From Terripilifer ovatus (GTDB taxonomy: Bacteria > Pseudomonadota > Alphaproteobacteria > Rhizobiales > Beijerinckiaceae): a stretch of 64,000 bases of DNA. The stretch lies in assembly GCA_029222685.1 (NCBI GenBank), contig JARHVB010000011.1, positions 1-64,000 of the forward strand. The letters are read 5' to 3'. Numbering within the stretch: position 1 is the first letter of the stretch; every line of letters begins with the position of its first letter. Below, one piece after another: positions 54,150-63,227 of this stretch. A program made the position numbers and the translations under genes. The notes under the pieces are model-generated. The model saw only the letters and a list, made by a program, of their open reading frames with translations. It was not told the origin of the DNA and made no database searches.

Positions 54150-57100
54150 ATGAAGTTCAACCGGCTGCGGATCACGGGCTTTAAAAGCTTTTGTGAGCCG
54201 ACGGATTTCCAGATCGAGCCTGGACTGACCGGCGTGGTCGGCCCCAATGGCTGCGGCAAATCCAATCTGGTCGAGGCCATGCGCTGGGTGATGGGCGAAA
54301 GCTCATATAAATCCATGCGCGCCTCGGGCATGGACGATGTCATCTTCTCCGGCTCCGGCAACCGCCCGTCACGCAACATCGCCGAAGTCGCGCTGATCCT
54401 CGACAATTCCGACCGTTCTGCGCCGGCGGCGTTCAACGACGCCGAAGTGCTGGAGATCTCGCGGCGTATCGAGCGTGAATCCGGCTCGACTTATCGTTTC
54501 AACGGCAAGGAAGTGCGCGCCAGAGACGTGCAACTGCTGTTTGCCGACGCCGCCACCGGCGCACGCTCGCCTGCCATGGTGCGGCAAGGCCAGATCGGTG
54601 AAATCATTTCGGCCAAGCCCCAGCAGCGCCGCCGCATTCTTGAAGATGCCGCCGGCGTCGCCGGCCTGCATTCGCGCCGCCACGAGGCCGAGCTTCGGCT
54701 GAAGGCCGCCGAAGACAATCTGCTGCGTCTCGAGGACGTCACCAAGCAGCTCGATTCGCAGGTCGACAGCCTCAAGCGCCAGGCCCGCCAGGCGACGCGC
54801 TACAAGGGTCTGGCTGCCGAAATCCGCCGCGCCGAAGCGCTGCTTCTGCACATCGCTCATCGCGAGGTGACGCAGAACATGGCGGAGGCCGAGAAGAAGC
54901 TCGAGGCCGACACCAACGAAGTCACCGAGCGTACGCGCATGCAGGGCGAAGCCGCGCGTCTGCAGGCGATCGCCGCCTATGAACTGCCGCCGCTGCGCGA
55001 CGAGGAAGCCAAGGCCGGCGCTGTCCTGCAGCGTCTCGTGCTGGCGCGCGAGCAACTCGAGGGCGAGGAAGAACGCGCCAAGCAGCGCGGCGCCGAACTC
55101 GAACGCCGCCTGGCGCAGATCGAAAAGGACATGGCGCGCGAGAAGGCGCTGATCGACGACGCCGCCGGCGTGCTCGCCAAGCTTGACGCGGAAGCCGAAG
55201 AGCTCGATCAGGCCGGCGAGGCCGCCGGCGACCTCGAATACGAGGCGAAGGAAAAGCTCGCCGACGCCGAAGGCAGGCTCGCCGAGACCGAGCGCACCCT
55301 GGCCGAAGCGCAGGCGGCGCTGTCCGACATCAACGCCCGCCGCAATGCCCTGCAGGAAGGCCTTGGCGCCGAGGCGCAGCGCCTGCAGCGCTTCGAGGCT
55401 GAACTGGCGCAAGTAGCCGGTGAACTCGAGACGCTGCGCGAAGCCGGCGTCAGCGAAGATGAATTTGCTGAATTGGCCGAAGCGCTGGAGATGGCGCAGG
55501 AAGCTCTGTCGGCGGCGGAGGAAGCCGCCATCGGAGCGGAAGAAACCCATGCGCAGGCGCGCGAGTCGGAAGCTCAGGCTCGCCAGCCTCTGGCTGATGC
55601 CGAGCGCAAGGCGCAGCGGCTTGAAACCGAAGTTCGCACCTTGTCGAAACTGCTGGCCACCGCCGAGAGCGATCTGTGGCCACCGGTGGTCGATGAGATC
55701 ACGGTCGCCAAGGGCTATGAAGCAGCGCTCGGCGCGGCGTTGGGGGACGATCTCGACGCCTCGATCAACTCGTCGGCGCCGGCGCACTGGTCGCTGATCG
55801 GCGATCCGTCCAACGATCCCGCATTGCCGCCGGGCGTCGAATCTTTGGGCAAGCTTGTCACCGCACCGGCGCAACTCGCCCGCCGCCTTGGCCAGATCGG
55901 CGTCGTCGTGCGCACTGAAGGCGCGCACCTGCAGCAACTGCTCAAGCCAGGCCAGCGGCTTGTCTCGAAAGAGGGCGATCTGTGGCGCTGGGACGGCTAT
56001 ATCGCCGCCGCCGAAGCGCCGACGCCGGCGGCCCGCCGCCTTGTCGAAAAGAACCGCCTTGGCGAATTGACCCAGGAAGCCGAACAGGCCCGCGTCGCCG
56101 CCGATGCGTTGAAGCAGCAGTCTGACGCGATACAGGAACGCGTCCGCGCAGCCGCAATGGCCGAGACGCAGAGCCGCAACGAAGCCCGCAACGCCCAGCG
56201 CCTGGTCGGCGAGGCGCGCGAAGCGCTCAACAATGCCGAACGCAAGCGCGCCCAGGTCGGCGCGCGGCTGTCGGCGTTGGAAGAAGCCTCCAACCGTCTT
56301 GCGGTCAACCGCGATGAGGCCCAGGCCAAGCGTGCCGAGGCTGAAGAGGCCTTGCAGAATCTGGCGCCGACCGCGCAGCTCACCGGCAAGCTCGATCGCG
56401 CCCGTGCGTCTGCCGCCCATGCCCGCGCCGAGACGGCCGAAACCCGTGCCGCGGTGCAATCCCTGGCGCGCGAGGCGCAGGTGCGCCTGCAGCGCCGCCA
56501 GGCGATCGCCGCCGAGCGTCAGTCCTGGGATGATCGCCGCAACCGCGCCGACGGCCAGATCGCCGACTATGAAGAGCGTATCGCCGAGACCCGCGAGGAA
56601 CTCGAACAACTGGCGGAAGCGCCGGAGCTGTTCCTGGCCCGCCGCCGCGGCTTGATCGACGAAATCGACAAGGCGGAAGAAGCGCGCAAAATCGTGTCCG
56701 ACAAGCGCGCCGAGGCCGAGACGCGACTGGCGGAATCAGACCGGATCTCGCGCCTGTCGCTCGATGCCATGTCGGCCGTGCGCGAGGAGCGCGCGCGTTC
56801 TGAAGCCCGCGTCGAAGCGCTGCGCCAGCGCCTGCAGGATGTGGTGCATTCTATCGCTACGGACCTTGAATGCGAGCCGCATGCGGTGGCCGAACTCGCC
56901 GGCGTCGGGCCGGACGATGTCTTGCCAGAGAGCGCCCAGATTGAGCGCAAGCTGGAAGAGCTGAAGCAGGATCGCGAGCGTCTGGGTGCAGTTAACCTGC
57001 GCGCCGATGACGAACTCGGCGACGTGGAAAGCCGGCGCGATGCGCTGGTGGCGGAGCGTGACGATCTCACCGAGGCGATCCGCAAGCTGCGCACGGCGAT

Positions 57101-57608
57101 CCAGAATCTCAACAAGGAAGGCCGCGAACGTCTCGTTGCCGCTTTCGATGTGGTCAACGGTCACTTCAAGGAGCTGTTCACCTCTCTGTTCGGCGGCGGT
57201 ACGGCCGAATTGCAGCTCATCGAATCCGACGATCCGCTTGAGGCCGGTCTCGAAATTTTGGCGCGCCCGCCGGGCAAGAAGCCTTCGACCATGACCTTGT
57301 TGTCGGGCGGCGAGCAGGCGCTCACCGCCATGTCGCTGATCTTCGCGGTGTTCCTCACCAACCCGTCGCCGATCTGCGTGCTCGACGAAGTCGACGCGCC
57401 GCTCGATGATTCCAACGTCGAACGCTTCTGCGATCTGCTCGAGGAAATGCGCAAGAAGACTGACACGCGCTTCGTCACCATCACCCACAACCCGATCACC
57501 ATGGCGCGCATGGACCGGCTGTTCGGCGTGACCATGGCCGAGCGTGGCGTGTCGCAGCTCGTCAGCGTCGACCTGGCGCAGGCCGAAGTGATGATCGCGG
57601 CGGAGTAA
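54150..57608 (+). CDS. smc: chromosome segregation protein SMC
   Basis: An 1152-residue condensin. The N-terminal ATPase half has Walker A GPNGCGKSN (31-39); two long coiled coils flank a hinge around residues 510-640 (AAALGDDLDASINSSAP region); the C-terminal half has the ABC signature LLSGGEQALTAMSLIFAVF and Walker B PICVLDEVDAPLDDSN. It begins MKFNRLRITGFKSF at ATG 54150 with GGAGAG ahead; the 23 codons upstream are rejected. ScpA and ScpB are not in the window. Confidence 0.97.
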   Translation: MKFNRLRITGFKSFCEPTDFQIEPGLTGVVGPNGCGKSNLVEAMRWVMGESSYKSMRASGMDDVIFSGSGNRPSRNIAEVALILDNSDRSAPAAFNDAEVLEISRRIERESGSTYRFNGKEVRARDVQLLFADAATGARSPAMVRQGQIGEIISAKPQQRRRILEDAAGVAGLHSRRHEAELRLKAAEDNLLRLEDVTKQLDSQVDSLKRQARQATRYKGLAAEIRRAEALLLHIAHREVTQNMAEAEKKLEADTNEVTERTRMQGEAARLQAIAAYELPPLRDEEAKAGAVLQRLVLAREQLEGEEERAKQRGAELERRLAQIEKDMAREKALIDDAAGVLAKLDAEAEELDQAGEAAGDLEYEAKEKLADAEGRLAETERTLAEAQAALSDINARRNALQEGLGAEAQRLQRFEAELAQVAGELETLREAGVSEDEFAELAEALEMAQEALSAAEEAAIGAEETHAQARESEAQARQPLADAERKAQRLETEVRTLSKLLATAESDLWPPVVDEITVAKGYEAALGAALGDDLDASINSSAPAHWSLIGDPSNDPALPPGVESLGKLVTAPAQLARRLGQIGVVVRTEGAHLQQLLKPGQRLVSKEGDLWRWDGYIAAAEAPTPAARRLVEKNRLGELTQEAEQARVAADALKQQSDAIQERVRAAAMAETQSRNEARNAQRLVGEAREALNNAERKRAQVGARLSALEEASNRLAVNRDEAQAKRAEAEEALQNLAPTAQLTGKLDRARASAAHARAETAETRAAVQSLAREAQVRLQRRQAIAAERQSWDDRRNRADGQIADYEERIAETREELEQLAEAPELFLARRRGLIDEIDKAEEARKIVSDKRAEAETRLAESDRISRLSLDAMSAVREERARSEARVEALRQRLQDVVHSIATDLECEPHAVAELAGVGPDDVLPESAQIERKLEELKQDRERLGAVNLRADDELGDVESRRDALVAERDDLTEAIRKLRTAIQNLNKEGRERLVAAFDVVNGHFKELFTSLFGGGTAELQLIESDDPLEAGLEILARPPGKKPSTMTLLSGGEQALTAMSLIFAVFLTNPSPICVLDEVDAPLDDSNVERFCDLLEEMRKKTDTRFVTITHNPITMARMDRLFGVTMAERGVSQLVSVDLAQAEVMIAAE

Positions 57609-57629
57609 AGTTGCAAAGGGCCGCGTGAT

Positions 57630-57752
57630 GCCCTCGTCCTTCGAGACGCGCCTTTCAGGCGCTCCTCAGGATGAGGGCTCCTTTGCAAGTTGTACAAGCT
57701 ACAAAAGCCCCATCCTGAGGAGCCTGCGCAGCAGGCGTCTCGAAGGACGAGG
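57630..57752. repeat. inverted pair of REP-like palindromic repeats (locus 2)
   Basis: Unit B' at 57630-57678 (reverse orientation) and unit B at 57707-57752 (forward), sharing the arms of the pair at 23557-23679. Inner stems are GCGCC/GGCGC in B' and CCTGC/GCAGG in B, so all four units in the window keep a paired core. It lies between smc and the convergent module-3 hydrolase gene. Confidence 0.9.
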
Positions 57753-57768
57753 ACTCTGGTACAACCAA

Positions 57769-58329
57769 TCACCGCGTAATCCGCCCATCCGCATTGCTGA
57801 CGAGAAACTTGTCGCGCCGCGTCAGGAAATCCTGCGTCACCTTCGCCACCGCGTCAGGCCGCTCCGTGTCCATGTCGCGCCCCGCGTCATAGACATAGAC
57901 GAGATGGCTGGCGGCAAGCTTCCGCTTGAAAGCCGTCGCGGCCTCGCCGCCCTCCATATCCAATGTGCCGGCGAGAAACAGGATCTGCACTTTCACCTCT
58001 GCCAGCCTGTCGGCGTTCTCTTCGACCGCCGCCTTGGACGGCGCCAGCAGCACCAAGGCCTCGATCTCGTCGGTATGTGCGGCCGCCAAGGTCAGCGCCG
58101 CGCCGATCTCGCTCGATCTGGCGAGCACGGTGAACTTTGCCGTTGCGGGCGTCTGCAAGGCTGCAACCGCGCGATGGGCCGGCGTCGCGAAGATCTGGCG
58201 CGATGCCGAAAGCTGTTGCAGCAAAGCCGACCCGGTGGGCTCCGCAAACCCGAGGCAGAGCAGGGGCTCGCCCGTGCCGAAGATGTGCGGGGCAAGCATG
58301 TCGGCGTCGATGGTCTGTGCGTTTGTCAT
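57769..58329 (-). CDS. degenerate alpha/beta hydrolase (LLM module 3)
   Basis: A 186-residue alpha/beta-fold protein, shorter than its module-1 and module-2 counterparts. The nucleophile region reads LARSSEIGAAL, where canonical enzymes have GxSxGG; the Ser is retained but the following Gly is Glu. The acid is probably Asp in GTLDMEG. The catalytic His position (GAGHxxxxERPE in relatives) reads DAGRDMDTERPD, so Arg replaces His. ATG 58329 is used; it overlaps the LLM stop region. It may be catalytically dead or use different chemistry. Confidence 0.75.
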   Translation of the reverse strand: MTNAQTIDADMLAPHIFGTGEPLLCLGFAEPTGSALLQQLSASRQIFATPAHRAVAALQTPATAKFTVLARSSEIGAALTLAAAHTDEIEALVLLAPSKAAVEENADRLAEVKVQILFLAGTLDMEGGEAATAFKRKLAASHLVYVYDAGRDMDTERPDAVAKVTQDFLTRRDKFLVSNADGRITR

Positions 58330-58337
58330 TGTCGCGT

Positions 58338-59435
58338 TCACCAATGTCTGATCTGCGGCAGAATTTTTTCGCCGACGAGTTCGATGCTGCGGATGGTCTT
58401 GGCACCCATCTGATGGGCGACCGTGAGGTCGAGCACGCCGGCGCCGAGTTCGCGCTTGATGCTTTCGATCTGCTTCATCACCGTGTCGGGGCCGCCGAGC
58501 AGGATCTGGCCCTGATCGATGCGCTCCTGCAGGTTGCGCGGCATCAGCCGTTGTCTCTGCATGTCGGCGTCGCGGCCGTAATAGCCGGTTTCCGCAATGG
58601 CGCTTTCGAGCGCCCGGTTGGCCATGGTCAGGCCGACTTTCGCCGCGCCCTTGGTGGCTTCGACGTAGTCGTGTAGCGCCTCGTTATCATCTTTGCCGAC
58701 ATGCATGCCGACGCGATAGATCACGTCGTCAGGCTCGGGCTCCCAGCCGTAGCGCCGCGCCTGTTCGCGATAGTGCGCGGCGGCTTTCGCGGCGAGCGGC
58801 ACGGTCGTCACCGCGAAGCCGAGGCCGATGCGGTTCCTGGCGGCGAATTCGCCGGCCTCGGGACTCGATCCTGACATGTAGATCTTCGGATGCGGCGCCT
58901 GCACGCAGCGCGGCCAGATCGACACGGTGCGGTATTCGTAGAATCGCCCCTGCCAGCCGAAGGGCTCCGTCTGCGTCCACGCCATCTTGATGAGATGCAG
59001 CGCTTCTTCGAAACGGGCGCGCGATTCGGCCGGGTTGATGTTGTAAGTGACATATTCGTTCGGCGTGCCGCGCAGCATGCCGGCGACAACCCGTCCGCCC
59101 GTCATCGTGTCGAGCATGGCGAATTCTTCCGCCACGCGGACCGGATTGAGGATCGGAATGTCGGCGCCGAGCAGCGCGATCTTGGCGCGTTTCACCACCT
59201 GCGTCAGCGCGCCCGCCATCACCATCGGATTGGGCGTCAGCGAGAACGGCGCGAAGTGATGTTCCGCTACCGTCACCCAGTCGAAGCCGAGCTCGTCGGC
59301 GAGCTTGAACTGATCGAGGCTGAGCTGCATCGACTCCTGCGCGGCCTCACGGGAATAGACCGTGCCCGGCACGGGCCAGCCGCCGTCGAGCGCCGGGCCA
59401 TGATACTTGCAGGTGGAGAAAAGAGCGGCTTTCAT
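58338..59435 (-). CDS. LLM-class flavin-dependent monooxygenase (module 3)
   Basis: A 365-residue luciferase-like monooxygenase. VTVAEHHFAPFS, LNPVRVAEEFAMLDTMTGGRVVAGMLRG and SIWPRCVQAPHPKIYMSGSS are near-identical in layout to module 1, so the two are close paralogues; module 2 is more distant. The start MKAALFSTCKYHGP at 59435 overlaps the MFS stop by four bases (ATGA). A MarR-MFS-LLM-hydrolase order suggests an inducible uptake-and-oxidation unit. Substrate unknown. Confidence 0.9.
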   Translation of the reverse strand: MKAALFSTCKYHGPALDGGWPVPGTVYSREAAQESMQLSLDQFKLADELGFDWVTVAEHHFAPFSLTPNPMVMAGALTQVVKRAKIALLGADIPILNPVRVAEEFAMLDTMTGGRVVAGMLRGTPNEYVTYNINPAESRARFEEALHLIKMAWTQTEPFGWQGRFYEYRTVSIWPRCVQAPHPKIYMSGSSPEAGEFAARNRIGLGFAVTTVPLAAKAAAHYREQARRYGWEPEPDDVIYRVGMHVGKDDNEALHDYVEATKGAAKVGLTMANRALESAIAETGYYGRDADMQRQRLMPRNLQERIDQGQILLGGPDTVMKQIESIKRELGAGVLDLTVAHQMGAKTIRSIELVGEKILPQIRHW

Positions 59436-60778
59436 GGGGCTTTTGCAACCTCGTTGCGGGTGAGCATGAGCAGAACGGCGTAGACGGCGATCGCCAGCAC
59501 GGCGAGAACGCCGACGACGGTCGAGAGCGAATAGGCAATCGCCATCGGGCCGGAATAGAAACGATCGGCGACGACCGCAAAGAGCGTCGTTCCCACCAGC
59601 GTGCCGACCAGCCCGACCCAGAGGAAATGCATCGACGTGATTGTGCCGGCCATCTCAGGCGGCGCCAGCCTGGTGATGAACGCCGTGCCGATGGTGAACA
59701 GCGAGGTGCCGATCAGCATGTAAAGCGCTTGAAGGATCCATGCCGTCGTCACATTGGGTGCCAACGGCATGTAGATGCCAGGCAGGAAGGCGAGAACGCA
59801 CACGATGATGCCAAACAGTGGAATCGGATTGTCGATGCCGGCGCGCTCCATCTTGTCGAGGATCGTGTCGGCGAGGAACTGGCTCGAGGCGCCGAACAAC
59901 AGCGTCATGATGCCCAGCGTGAACGCGATCTCGGGTCGTGACAGGTGCCACACACGTTCGAACATGGCAGGCACCCAGATGCCGTGCGGCACCAGCATGA
60001 TGATGGTCAGACCGTTGACGACAAAGACCAGCGCGAACACCTGCCAACGCTGTTGCATGAACGTCAGGGCCGCACGAAAGCCGGTGTCTTTCGAACGGGC
60101 CGCGCCGGTGCGCGCCGGTTCGCCGAAGGTGAGAACCAGCAGCGCCACGGGCAGGGTAATCAGCGCGCAGCCAAACAGGACGACCTGCCAGGACCGGACG
60201 GTGCCAAACAGCGGCACCGTCACAGACGGCATATCGCCGACGGCGCGCAGGATGAGCCCGCCGAGCAGCAGGGCGGCGGCAGCGCCGATATTGGCGCCCA
60301 TCGCCCAGATCGCCACCGCCCGCCCGCGCTGGTCCGGTGCAAAGGCGTCGCGAATGATCGAGGCGGCCCCCGGACCGGTGACCGATTCGCCGGCGCCGAT
60401 GCCGAGACGGCCGATGAACATCATCCAGTAGGACGTCGCGAACGAGCAGAACATGGTCGAGGCCGACCAGAAGGCGATGCCGGTGGAGAGAACCGCGCGG
60501 CGGCTGAACCGGTCGACGAGCATGCCGGCCGGGATCGACAGGCCCGCATAGGTGACAACGAAGGCGAAGCCGACCAGCAGGCTCACCTGCGTATCGCTGA
60601 TCTGGAAGTCGCCTTTGATCTGGTTGATCAGCAGCGGCAGCGACTGCCGGTCGACGAACGAGACGCCGTTGGTCAGGCACAGGATCGCCGCCATGTACCA
60701 GAGCTTGCCGGATGACTGTTGTGGGCGCTGCGGGACCGCCGAAGTCCCGGTCTGGTGCGCCTCCGCCTGGCTGCTCAT
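59432..60778 (-). CDS. MFS transporter
   Basis: A 448-residue major-facilitator protein with twelve helices. The MFS loop motif is IPAGMLVDRFSRRAVL (between helices 2 and 3), and helix 4-5 has GRLGIGAGESVTGPGAASIIRD. The central loop is at about residue 215-235. The sequence resembles the anion:cation symporter/spinster-like branch, which carries organic acids. It probably imports or exports the substrate or product of the LLM enzyme, with which it overlaps. Confidence 0.9.
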   Translation of the reverse strand: MSSQAEAHQTGTSAVPQRPQQSSGKLWYMAAILCLTNGVSFVDRQSLPLLINQIKGDFQISDTQVSLLVGFAFVVTYAGLSIPAGMLVDRFSRRAVLSTGIAFWSASTMFCSFATSYWMMFIGRLGIGAGESVTGPGAASIIRDAFAPDQRGRAVAIWAMGANIGAAAALLLGGLILRAVGDMPSVTVPLFGTVRSWQVVLFGCALITLPVALLVLTFGEPARTGAARSKDTGFRAALTFMQQRWQVFALVFVVNGLTIIMLVPHGIWVPAMFERVWHLSRPEIAFTLGIMTLLFGASSQFLADTILDKMERAGIDNPIPLFGIIVCVLAFLPGIYMPLAPNVTTAWILQALYMLIGTSLFTIGTAFITRLAPPEMAGTITSMHFLWVGLVGTLVGTTLFAVVADRFYSGPMAIAYSLSTVVGVLAVLAIAVYAVLLMLTRNEVAKAP

Positions 60779-60874
60779 GGTCGCGCTCCCGGTTTGGCGG
60801 CTGCGTCAAGCTAGCGCAGCAATCCAGTTCAGATTTGTGCCAAGCGCGGCCGTACTTGTCAATAATTCGTATGC

Positions 60875-61357
60875 TTATTTATAGGAACGCGACGTGCCTG
60901 CCCGGTGCGAATTGTCCACGTCGGTGATTTCGCTCAGAAGTTGAAGAAACGCAGTGCGCTTCTCCTCCGGCAGCCGCTCGATCAGCCGCGCCTGGATTCT
61001 GTCGATCGCCGGTCTGATCTCAGTCAGCGCCTGCACGCCTTCCTCCGTCAGATGCACCGATTGGCCCCGGCGCGATCGGCTCCCCTTGTTGCGGCGCAAC
61101 AGGCCGAGCACCTCAAGCTTGCGGATGATCTGGCTGGTGGTGACGGAATCATAGCCTGCCGCCGCCGCCACCTCGCGTTGCTCGAGGCCCGGCAGCAGGC
61201 TGACAGTCTGCAGGATGGCGAATTGCGCCGAGGTGATACCGAAGGATCCGGCCTCAGCCTCGAAGATGGCTTGCGTCACCTGCTGCAGCCGCCGCACCAG
61301 ATGCGCTGGCATGTTGTAAACCGGCCTCATGATCTCGGAATGCGTCTTGGAATTCAA
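60875..61357 (-). CDS. MarR-family transcriptional regulator
   Basis: A 160-residue dimeric winged-helix repressor. The HTH is LEQREVAAAAGYDSVTTSQIIRKLEVLGLL and the wing RNKGSRSRRGQSVHLTEEG. MarR proteins usually release DNA on binding a phenolic or aromatic ligand. It lies 96 bases upstream of the MFS gene on the same strand, so it likely controls MFS-LLM-hydrolase and itself. A 24-bp palindrome-like site lies 61 bases upstream of its start. Confidence 0.92.
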   Translation of the reverse strand: MNSKTHSEIMRPVYNMPAHLVRRLQQVTQAIFEAEAGSFGITSAQFAILQTVSLLPGLEQREVAAAAGYDSVTTSQIIRKLEVLGLLRRNKGSRSRRGQSVHLTEEGVQALTEIRPAIDRIQARLIERLPEEKRTAFLQLLSEITDVDNSHRAGTSRSYK

Positions 61358-61417
61358 TGTCGGCCACTCCTTTCGCGCGCCCGGACGCTAGGTTTTCGGC
61401 CTCTGCCTGTCCAGCGA

Positions 61418-61441
61418 CCAACAAACGAGTCGTTTTGTTGG
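61418..61441. promoter_or_regulatory. candidate MarR operator
   Basis: CCAACAAA at the left end pairs with TTTGTTGG at the right end, and the centre (ACGAGTCGT) is itself nearly palindromic. Its size and position, 61-84 bases before the MarR start, fit autoregulation by a MarR dimer. Confidence 0.6.
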
Positions 61442-61561
61442 CCGCTTGGAGACAGCCATGCCATCGCTTGGGCTGAAACGGCGACGCGCCGGGTTGACGC
61501 GGGTCGGCTAATGCTTTGATCTCACGGCGATTCAACCGCTGTCTTTCGTGGAATATGCGGA

Positions 61562-61590
61562 TTGACACACCATACCCGCGTCAATATGTT
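61562..61590 (+). promoter_or_regulatory. candidate sigma-70 promoter of the atp operon
   Basis: TTGACA (61562-61567, exact consensus), a 17-base spacer and TATGTT (61585-61590, 4 of 6). Transcription would begin near 61597, about 75 bases before the atpI ATG. Confidence 0.55.
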
Positions 61591-61671
61591 GCGCCCGGCT
61601 CGCAAGGGTAATCCACGTTTTTTCAGGTGCAGGTCTTGCGCGGGCGCATGCCGCACCGCATGAGACCGCTG

Positions 61672-62040
61672 ATGTCCAAGCACGCAAGTGATGGGGACGG
61701 CCCGAGCAACGAGGATAAGGAGCTCCGGTCGCGGCTCGACAAATTGTCGGGCGCGCTGGCTGAGCAACGCCTCGAAGCGCATGAGCGTCAAGCGCAGGAA
61801 ACTGCGACTGTCGCGGGCGGGGAAACCGGACGGGCGCTGAGCCTCGGCTTTCGCGTCCTCTCGGAGTTTGTGGCAGGTGTCGTTGTCGGCGGCCTTATCG
61901 GCTGGCAGCTCGATGTCTGGTTGTCGACATCGCCGCTCTTTCTCATCGTCTTTCTGGCGCTGGGAACCGCGGCGGGTTTCTGGAATGTCTATCGTATCGC
62001 TGCCCAGCCGACGAGGCCCGGGCAGAAAAACAAACCATGA
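61672..62040 (+). CDS. atpI: ATP synthase accessory protein AtpI
   Basis: A 122-residue protein with a charged N-terminal coil (DKELRSRLDKLSGALAEQRLEAHERQ) and two hydrophobic helices (residues about 62-82 and 90-112), ending TAAGFWNVYRIAAQ. Members assist c-ring assembly or Mg2+ supply in F0F1. ATG 61672 (MSKHASDG) is used; an ATG at 61648 is an alternative. It leads atpB by 67 bases. Confidence 0.85.
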   Translation: MSKHASDGDGPSNEDKELRSRLDKLSGALAEQRLEAHERQAQETATVAGGETGRALSLGFRVLSEFVAGVVVGGLIGWQLDVWLSTSPLFLIVFLALGTAAGFWNVYRIAAQPTRPGQKNKP

Positions 62041-62107
62041 TGCGCATAGCGCGTCGAAGACGAGATCATGACGCGCGTGGCGCGTCGGCAGACTTGAGGG
62101 TGATGAC

Positions 62108-62869
62108 GTGGCGGCTGAAGGAAATGCGATCGATCCGATCCATCAGTTCGAGATCCATCCGATTGTGAAGTTTTCGGTTGGCGGCACGGATCTGTCGTTC
62201 ACCAACTCCTCGTTGTTCATGGTCGTCATCCTGGCCCTGATTTCCCTGCTGATGCTGTGGGGCACGAGCTCCAGGTCGCTGGTGCCGGGCCGCCTGCAGG
62301 CCGCCGCCGAAATGGCCTATGAATTCGTCGCCTCGACCGTGCGCGGCACGGCGGGCGAAAGCGGGATGAAGTTCTTCCCGTTCGTCTTCTCGCTGTTCAT
62401 GTTCGTCTTCTTCTCGAACGTCATCGGCCTGATCCCCTACACCTTTACTGTAACCAGCCAGATCATCGTCACTTTCGCGCTCGCAGCCCTGGTGATCCTC
62501 ACCGTGCTGCTCTACGGCTTCTACAAGCATGGCGCGCACTTCCTGCATCTGTTCGTGCCGTCGGGCGTGTCGCCGTTCCTGCTGCCCTTCCTCGTGCTGA
62601 TCGAGGTCATCTCTTTCGTGTCGCGTCCGATCTCACTGTCGGTGCGTCTCTTCGCCAACATGCTCGCCGGCCATATCACCCTCAAGGTCTTCGCCGGTTT
62701 CGTGACCTTGCTGCTGGGTGCCGGCGCCTGGTCGGCGCTCGCGCCGCTGCCGCTGGCCGCCATCGTTCTGCTGACCGCCTTCGAGCTGCTGGTCGCTGTC
62801 CTTCAGGCGTATGTTTTCGCCATCCTCACTTGCGTCTACCTGAACGACGCAATTCACCCGGGCCACTGA
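62108..62869 (+). CDS. atpB: ATP synthase F0 subunit a
   Basis: A 253-residue proton-channel subunit. The conserved Arg is in [17 protein letters not shown], and the C-terminal helix has [22 protein letters not shown]. The N-terminus [15 protein letters not shown] is the alphaproteobacterial form. The start is GTG 62108 after GAGGGTGA. Six helices are evident. Gap to atpE is 51 bases. Confidence 0.96.
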   Translation: MAAEGNAIDPIHQFEIHPIVKFSVGGTDLSFTNSSLFMVVILALISLLMLWGTSSRSLVPGRLQAAAEMAYEFVASTVRGTAGESGMKFFPFVFSLFMFVFFSNVIGLIPYTFTVTSQIIVTFALAALVILTVLLYGFYKHGAHFLHLFVPSGVSPFLLPFLVLIEVISFVSRPISLSVRLFANMLAGHITLKVFAGFVTLLLGAGAWSALAPLPLAAIVLLTAFELLVAVLQAYVFAILTCVYLNDAIHPGH

Positions 62870-62920
62870 TAAATATTTCAACAACAGATAGTCGCCCTTA
62901 AACATGAGCAGGAGTTCAAT

Positions 62921-63148
62921 ATGGATCCCGTAGCAGCAAAATGGATCGGCGCAGGTCTCGCGGCGATTGGAATGGGCGCCGCAGCCATCGGCGTCGGCAC
63001 GATTTTCGGTAACTTCCTTTCCGGCGCCCTGCGCAACCCGTCGGCGGCAGACGGCCAGTTCGGCCGCGCGTTCATCGGCGCGGCGCTCGCCGAAGGCCTT
63101 GGCATTTTCGCGTTCCTCGTCGCGATCATCCTGCTGTTCGTGAAGTAA
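62921..63148 (+). CDS. atpE: ATP synthase F0 subunit c
   Basis: A 75-residue hairpin proteolipid; helices are residues about 8-30 and 48-74 with the RNPSAADGQ polar loop. The ion-binding carboxylate is Glu in [15 protein letters not shown], a proton-type site. A strong hairpin follows at 63159-63196. Confidence 0.97.
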   Translation: MDPVAAKWIGAGLAAIGMGAAAIGVGTIFGNFLSGALRNPSAADGQFGRAFIGAALAEGLGIFAFLVAIILLFVK

Positions 63149-63158
63149 TCCTTTTCTT

Positions 63159-63196
63159 CGCCGCGCGCGCAGGACCTCGTGTTTTGGCGCGCGGCG
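63159..63196 (+). terminator. hairpin between atpE and atpF'
   Basis: CGCCGCGCGC (63159-63168) pairs perfectly with GCGCGCGGCG (63187-63196) around an 18-base loop, followed by TTTCC. It lies inside the operon, so it is more likely a partial terminator or an mRNA-stabilising 3' end for atpE than a full stop. Confidence 0.6.
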
Positions 63197-63227
63197 TTTC
63201 CATACAGGTTCAATCCGGGATCGCCCC

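Larger units (their letters stand above)
61358..61671. promoter_or_regulatory. divergent control region between MarR and atpI
   Basis: A 314-base stretch with the MarR-type dyad at 61418-61441 and the atp promoter candidate at 61562-61590. No credible small ORF. The two transcription units diverge from here. Confidence 0.6.

Noticed and set aside
54369..56609. A 746-codon minus-strand frame opposite smc
   Set aside because: Composition mirrors the smc coiled coil (Leu/Arg/Phe-rich) and has no start signal.
62041..62107. Repeated GCGCGTCG/GGCGCGTCGGC words between atpI and atpB
   Set aside because: Too short and imperfect to call a repeat element.
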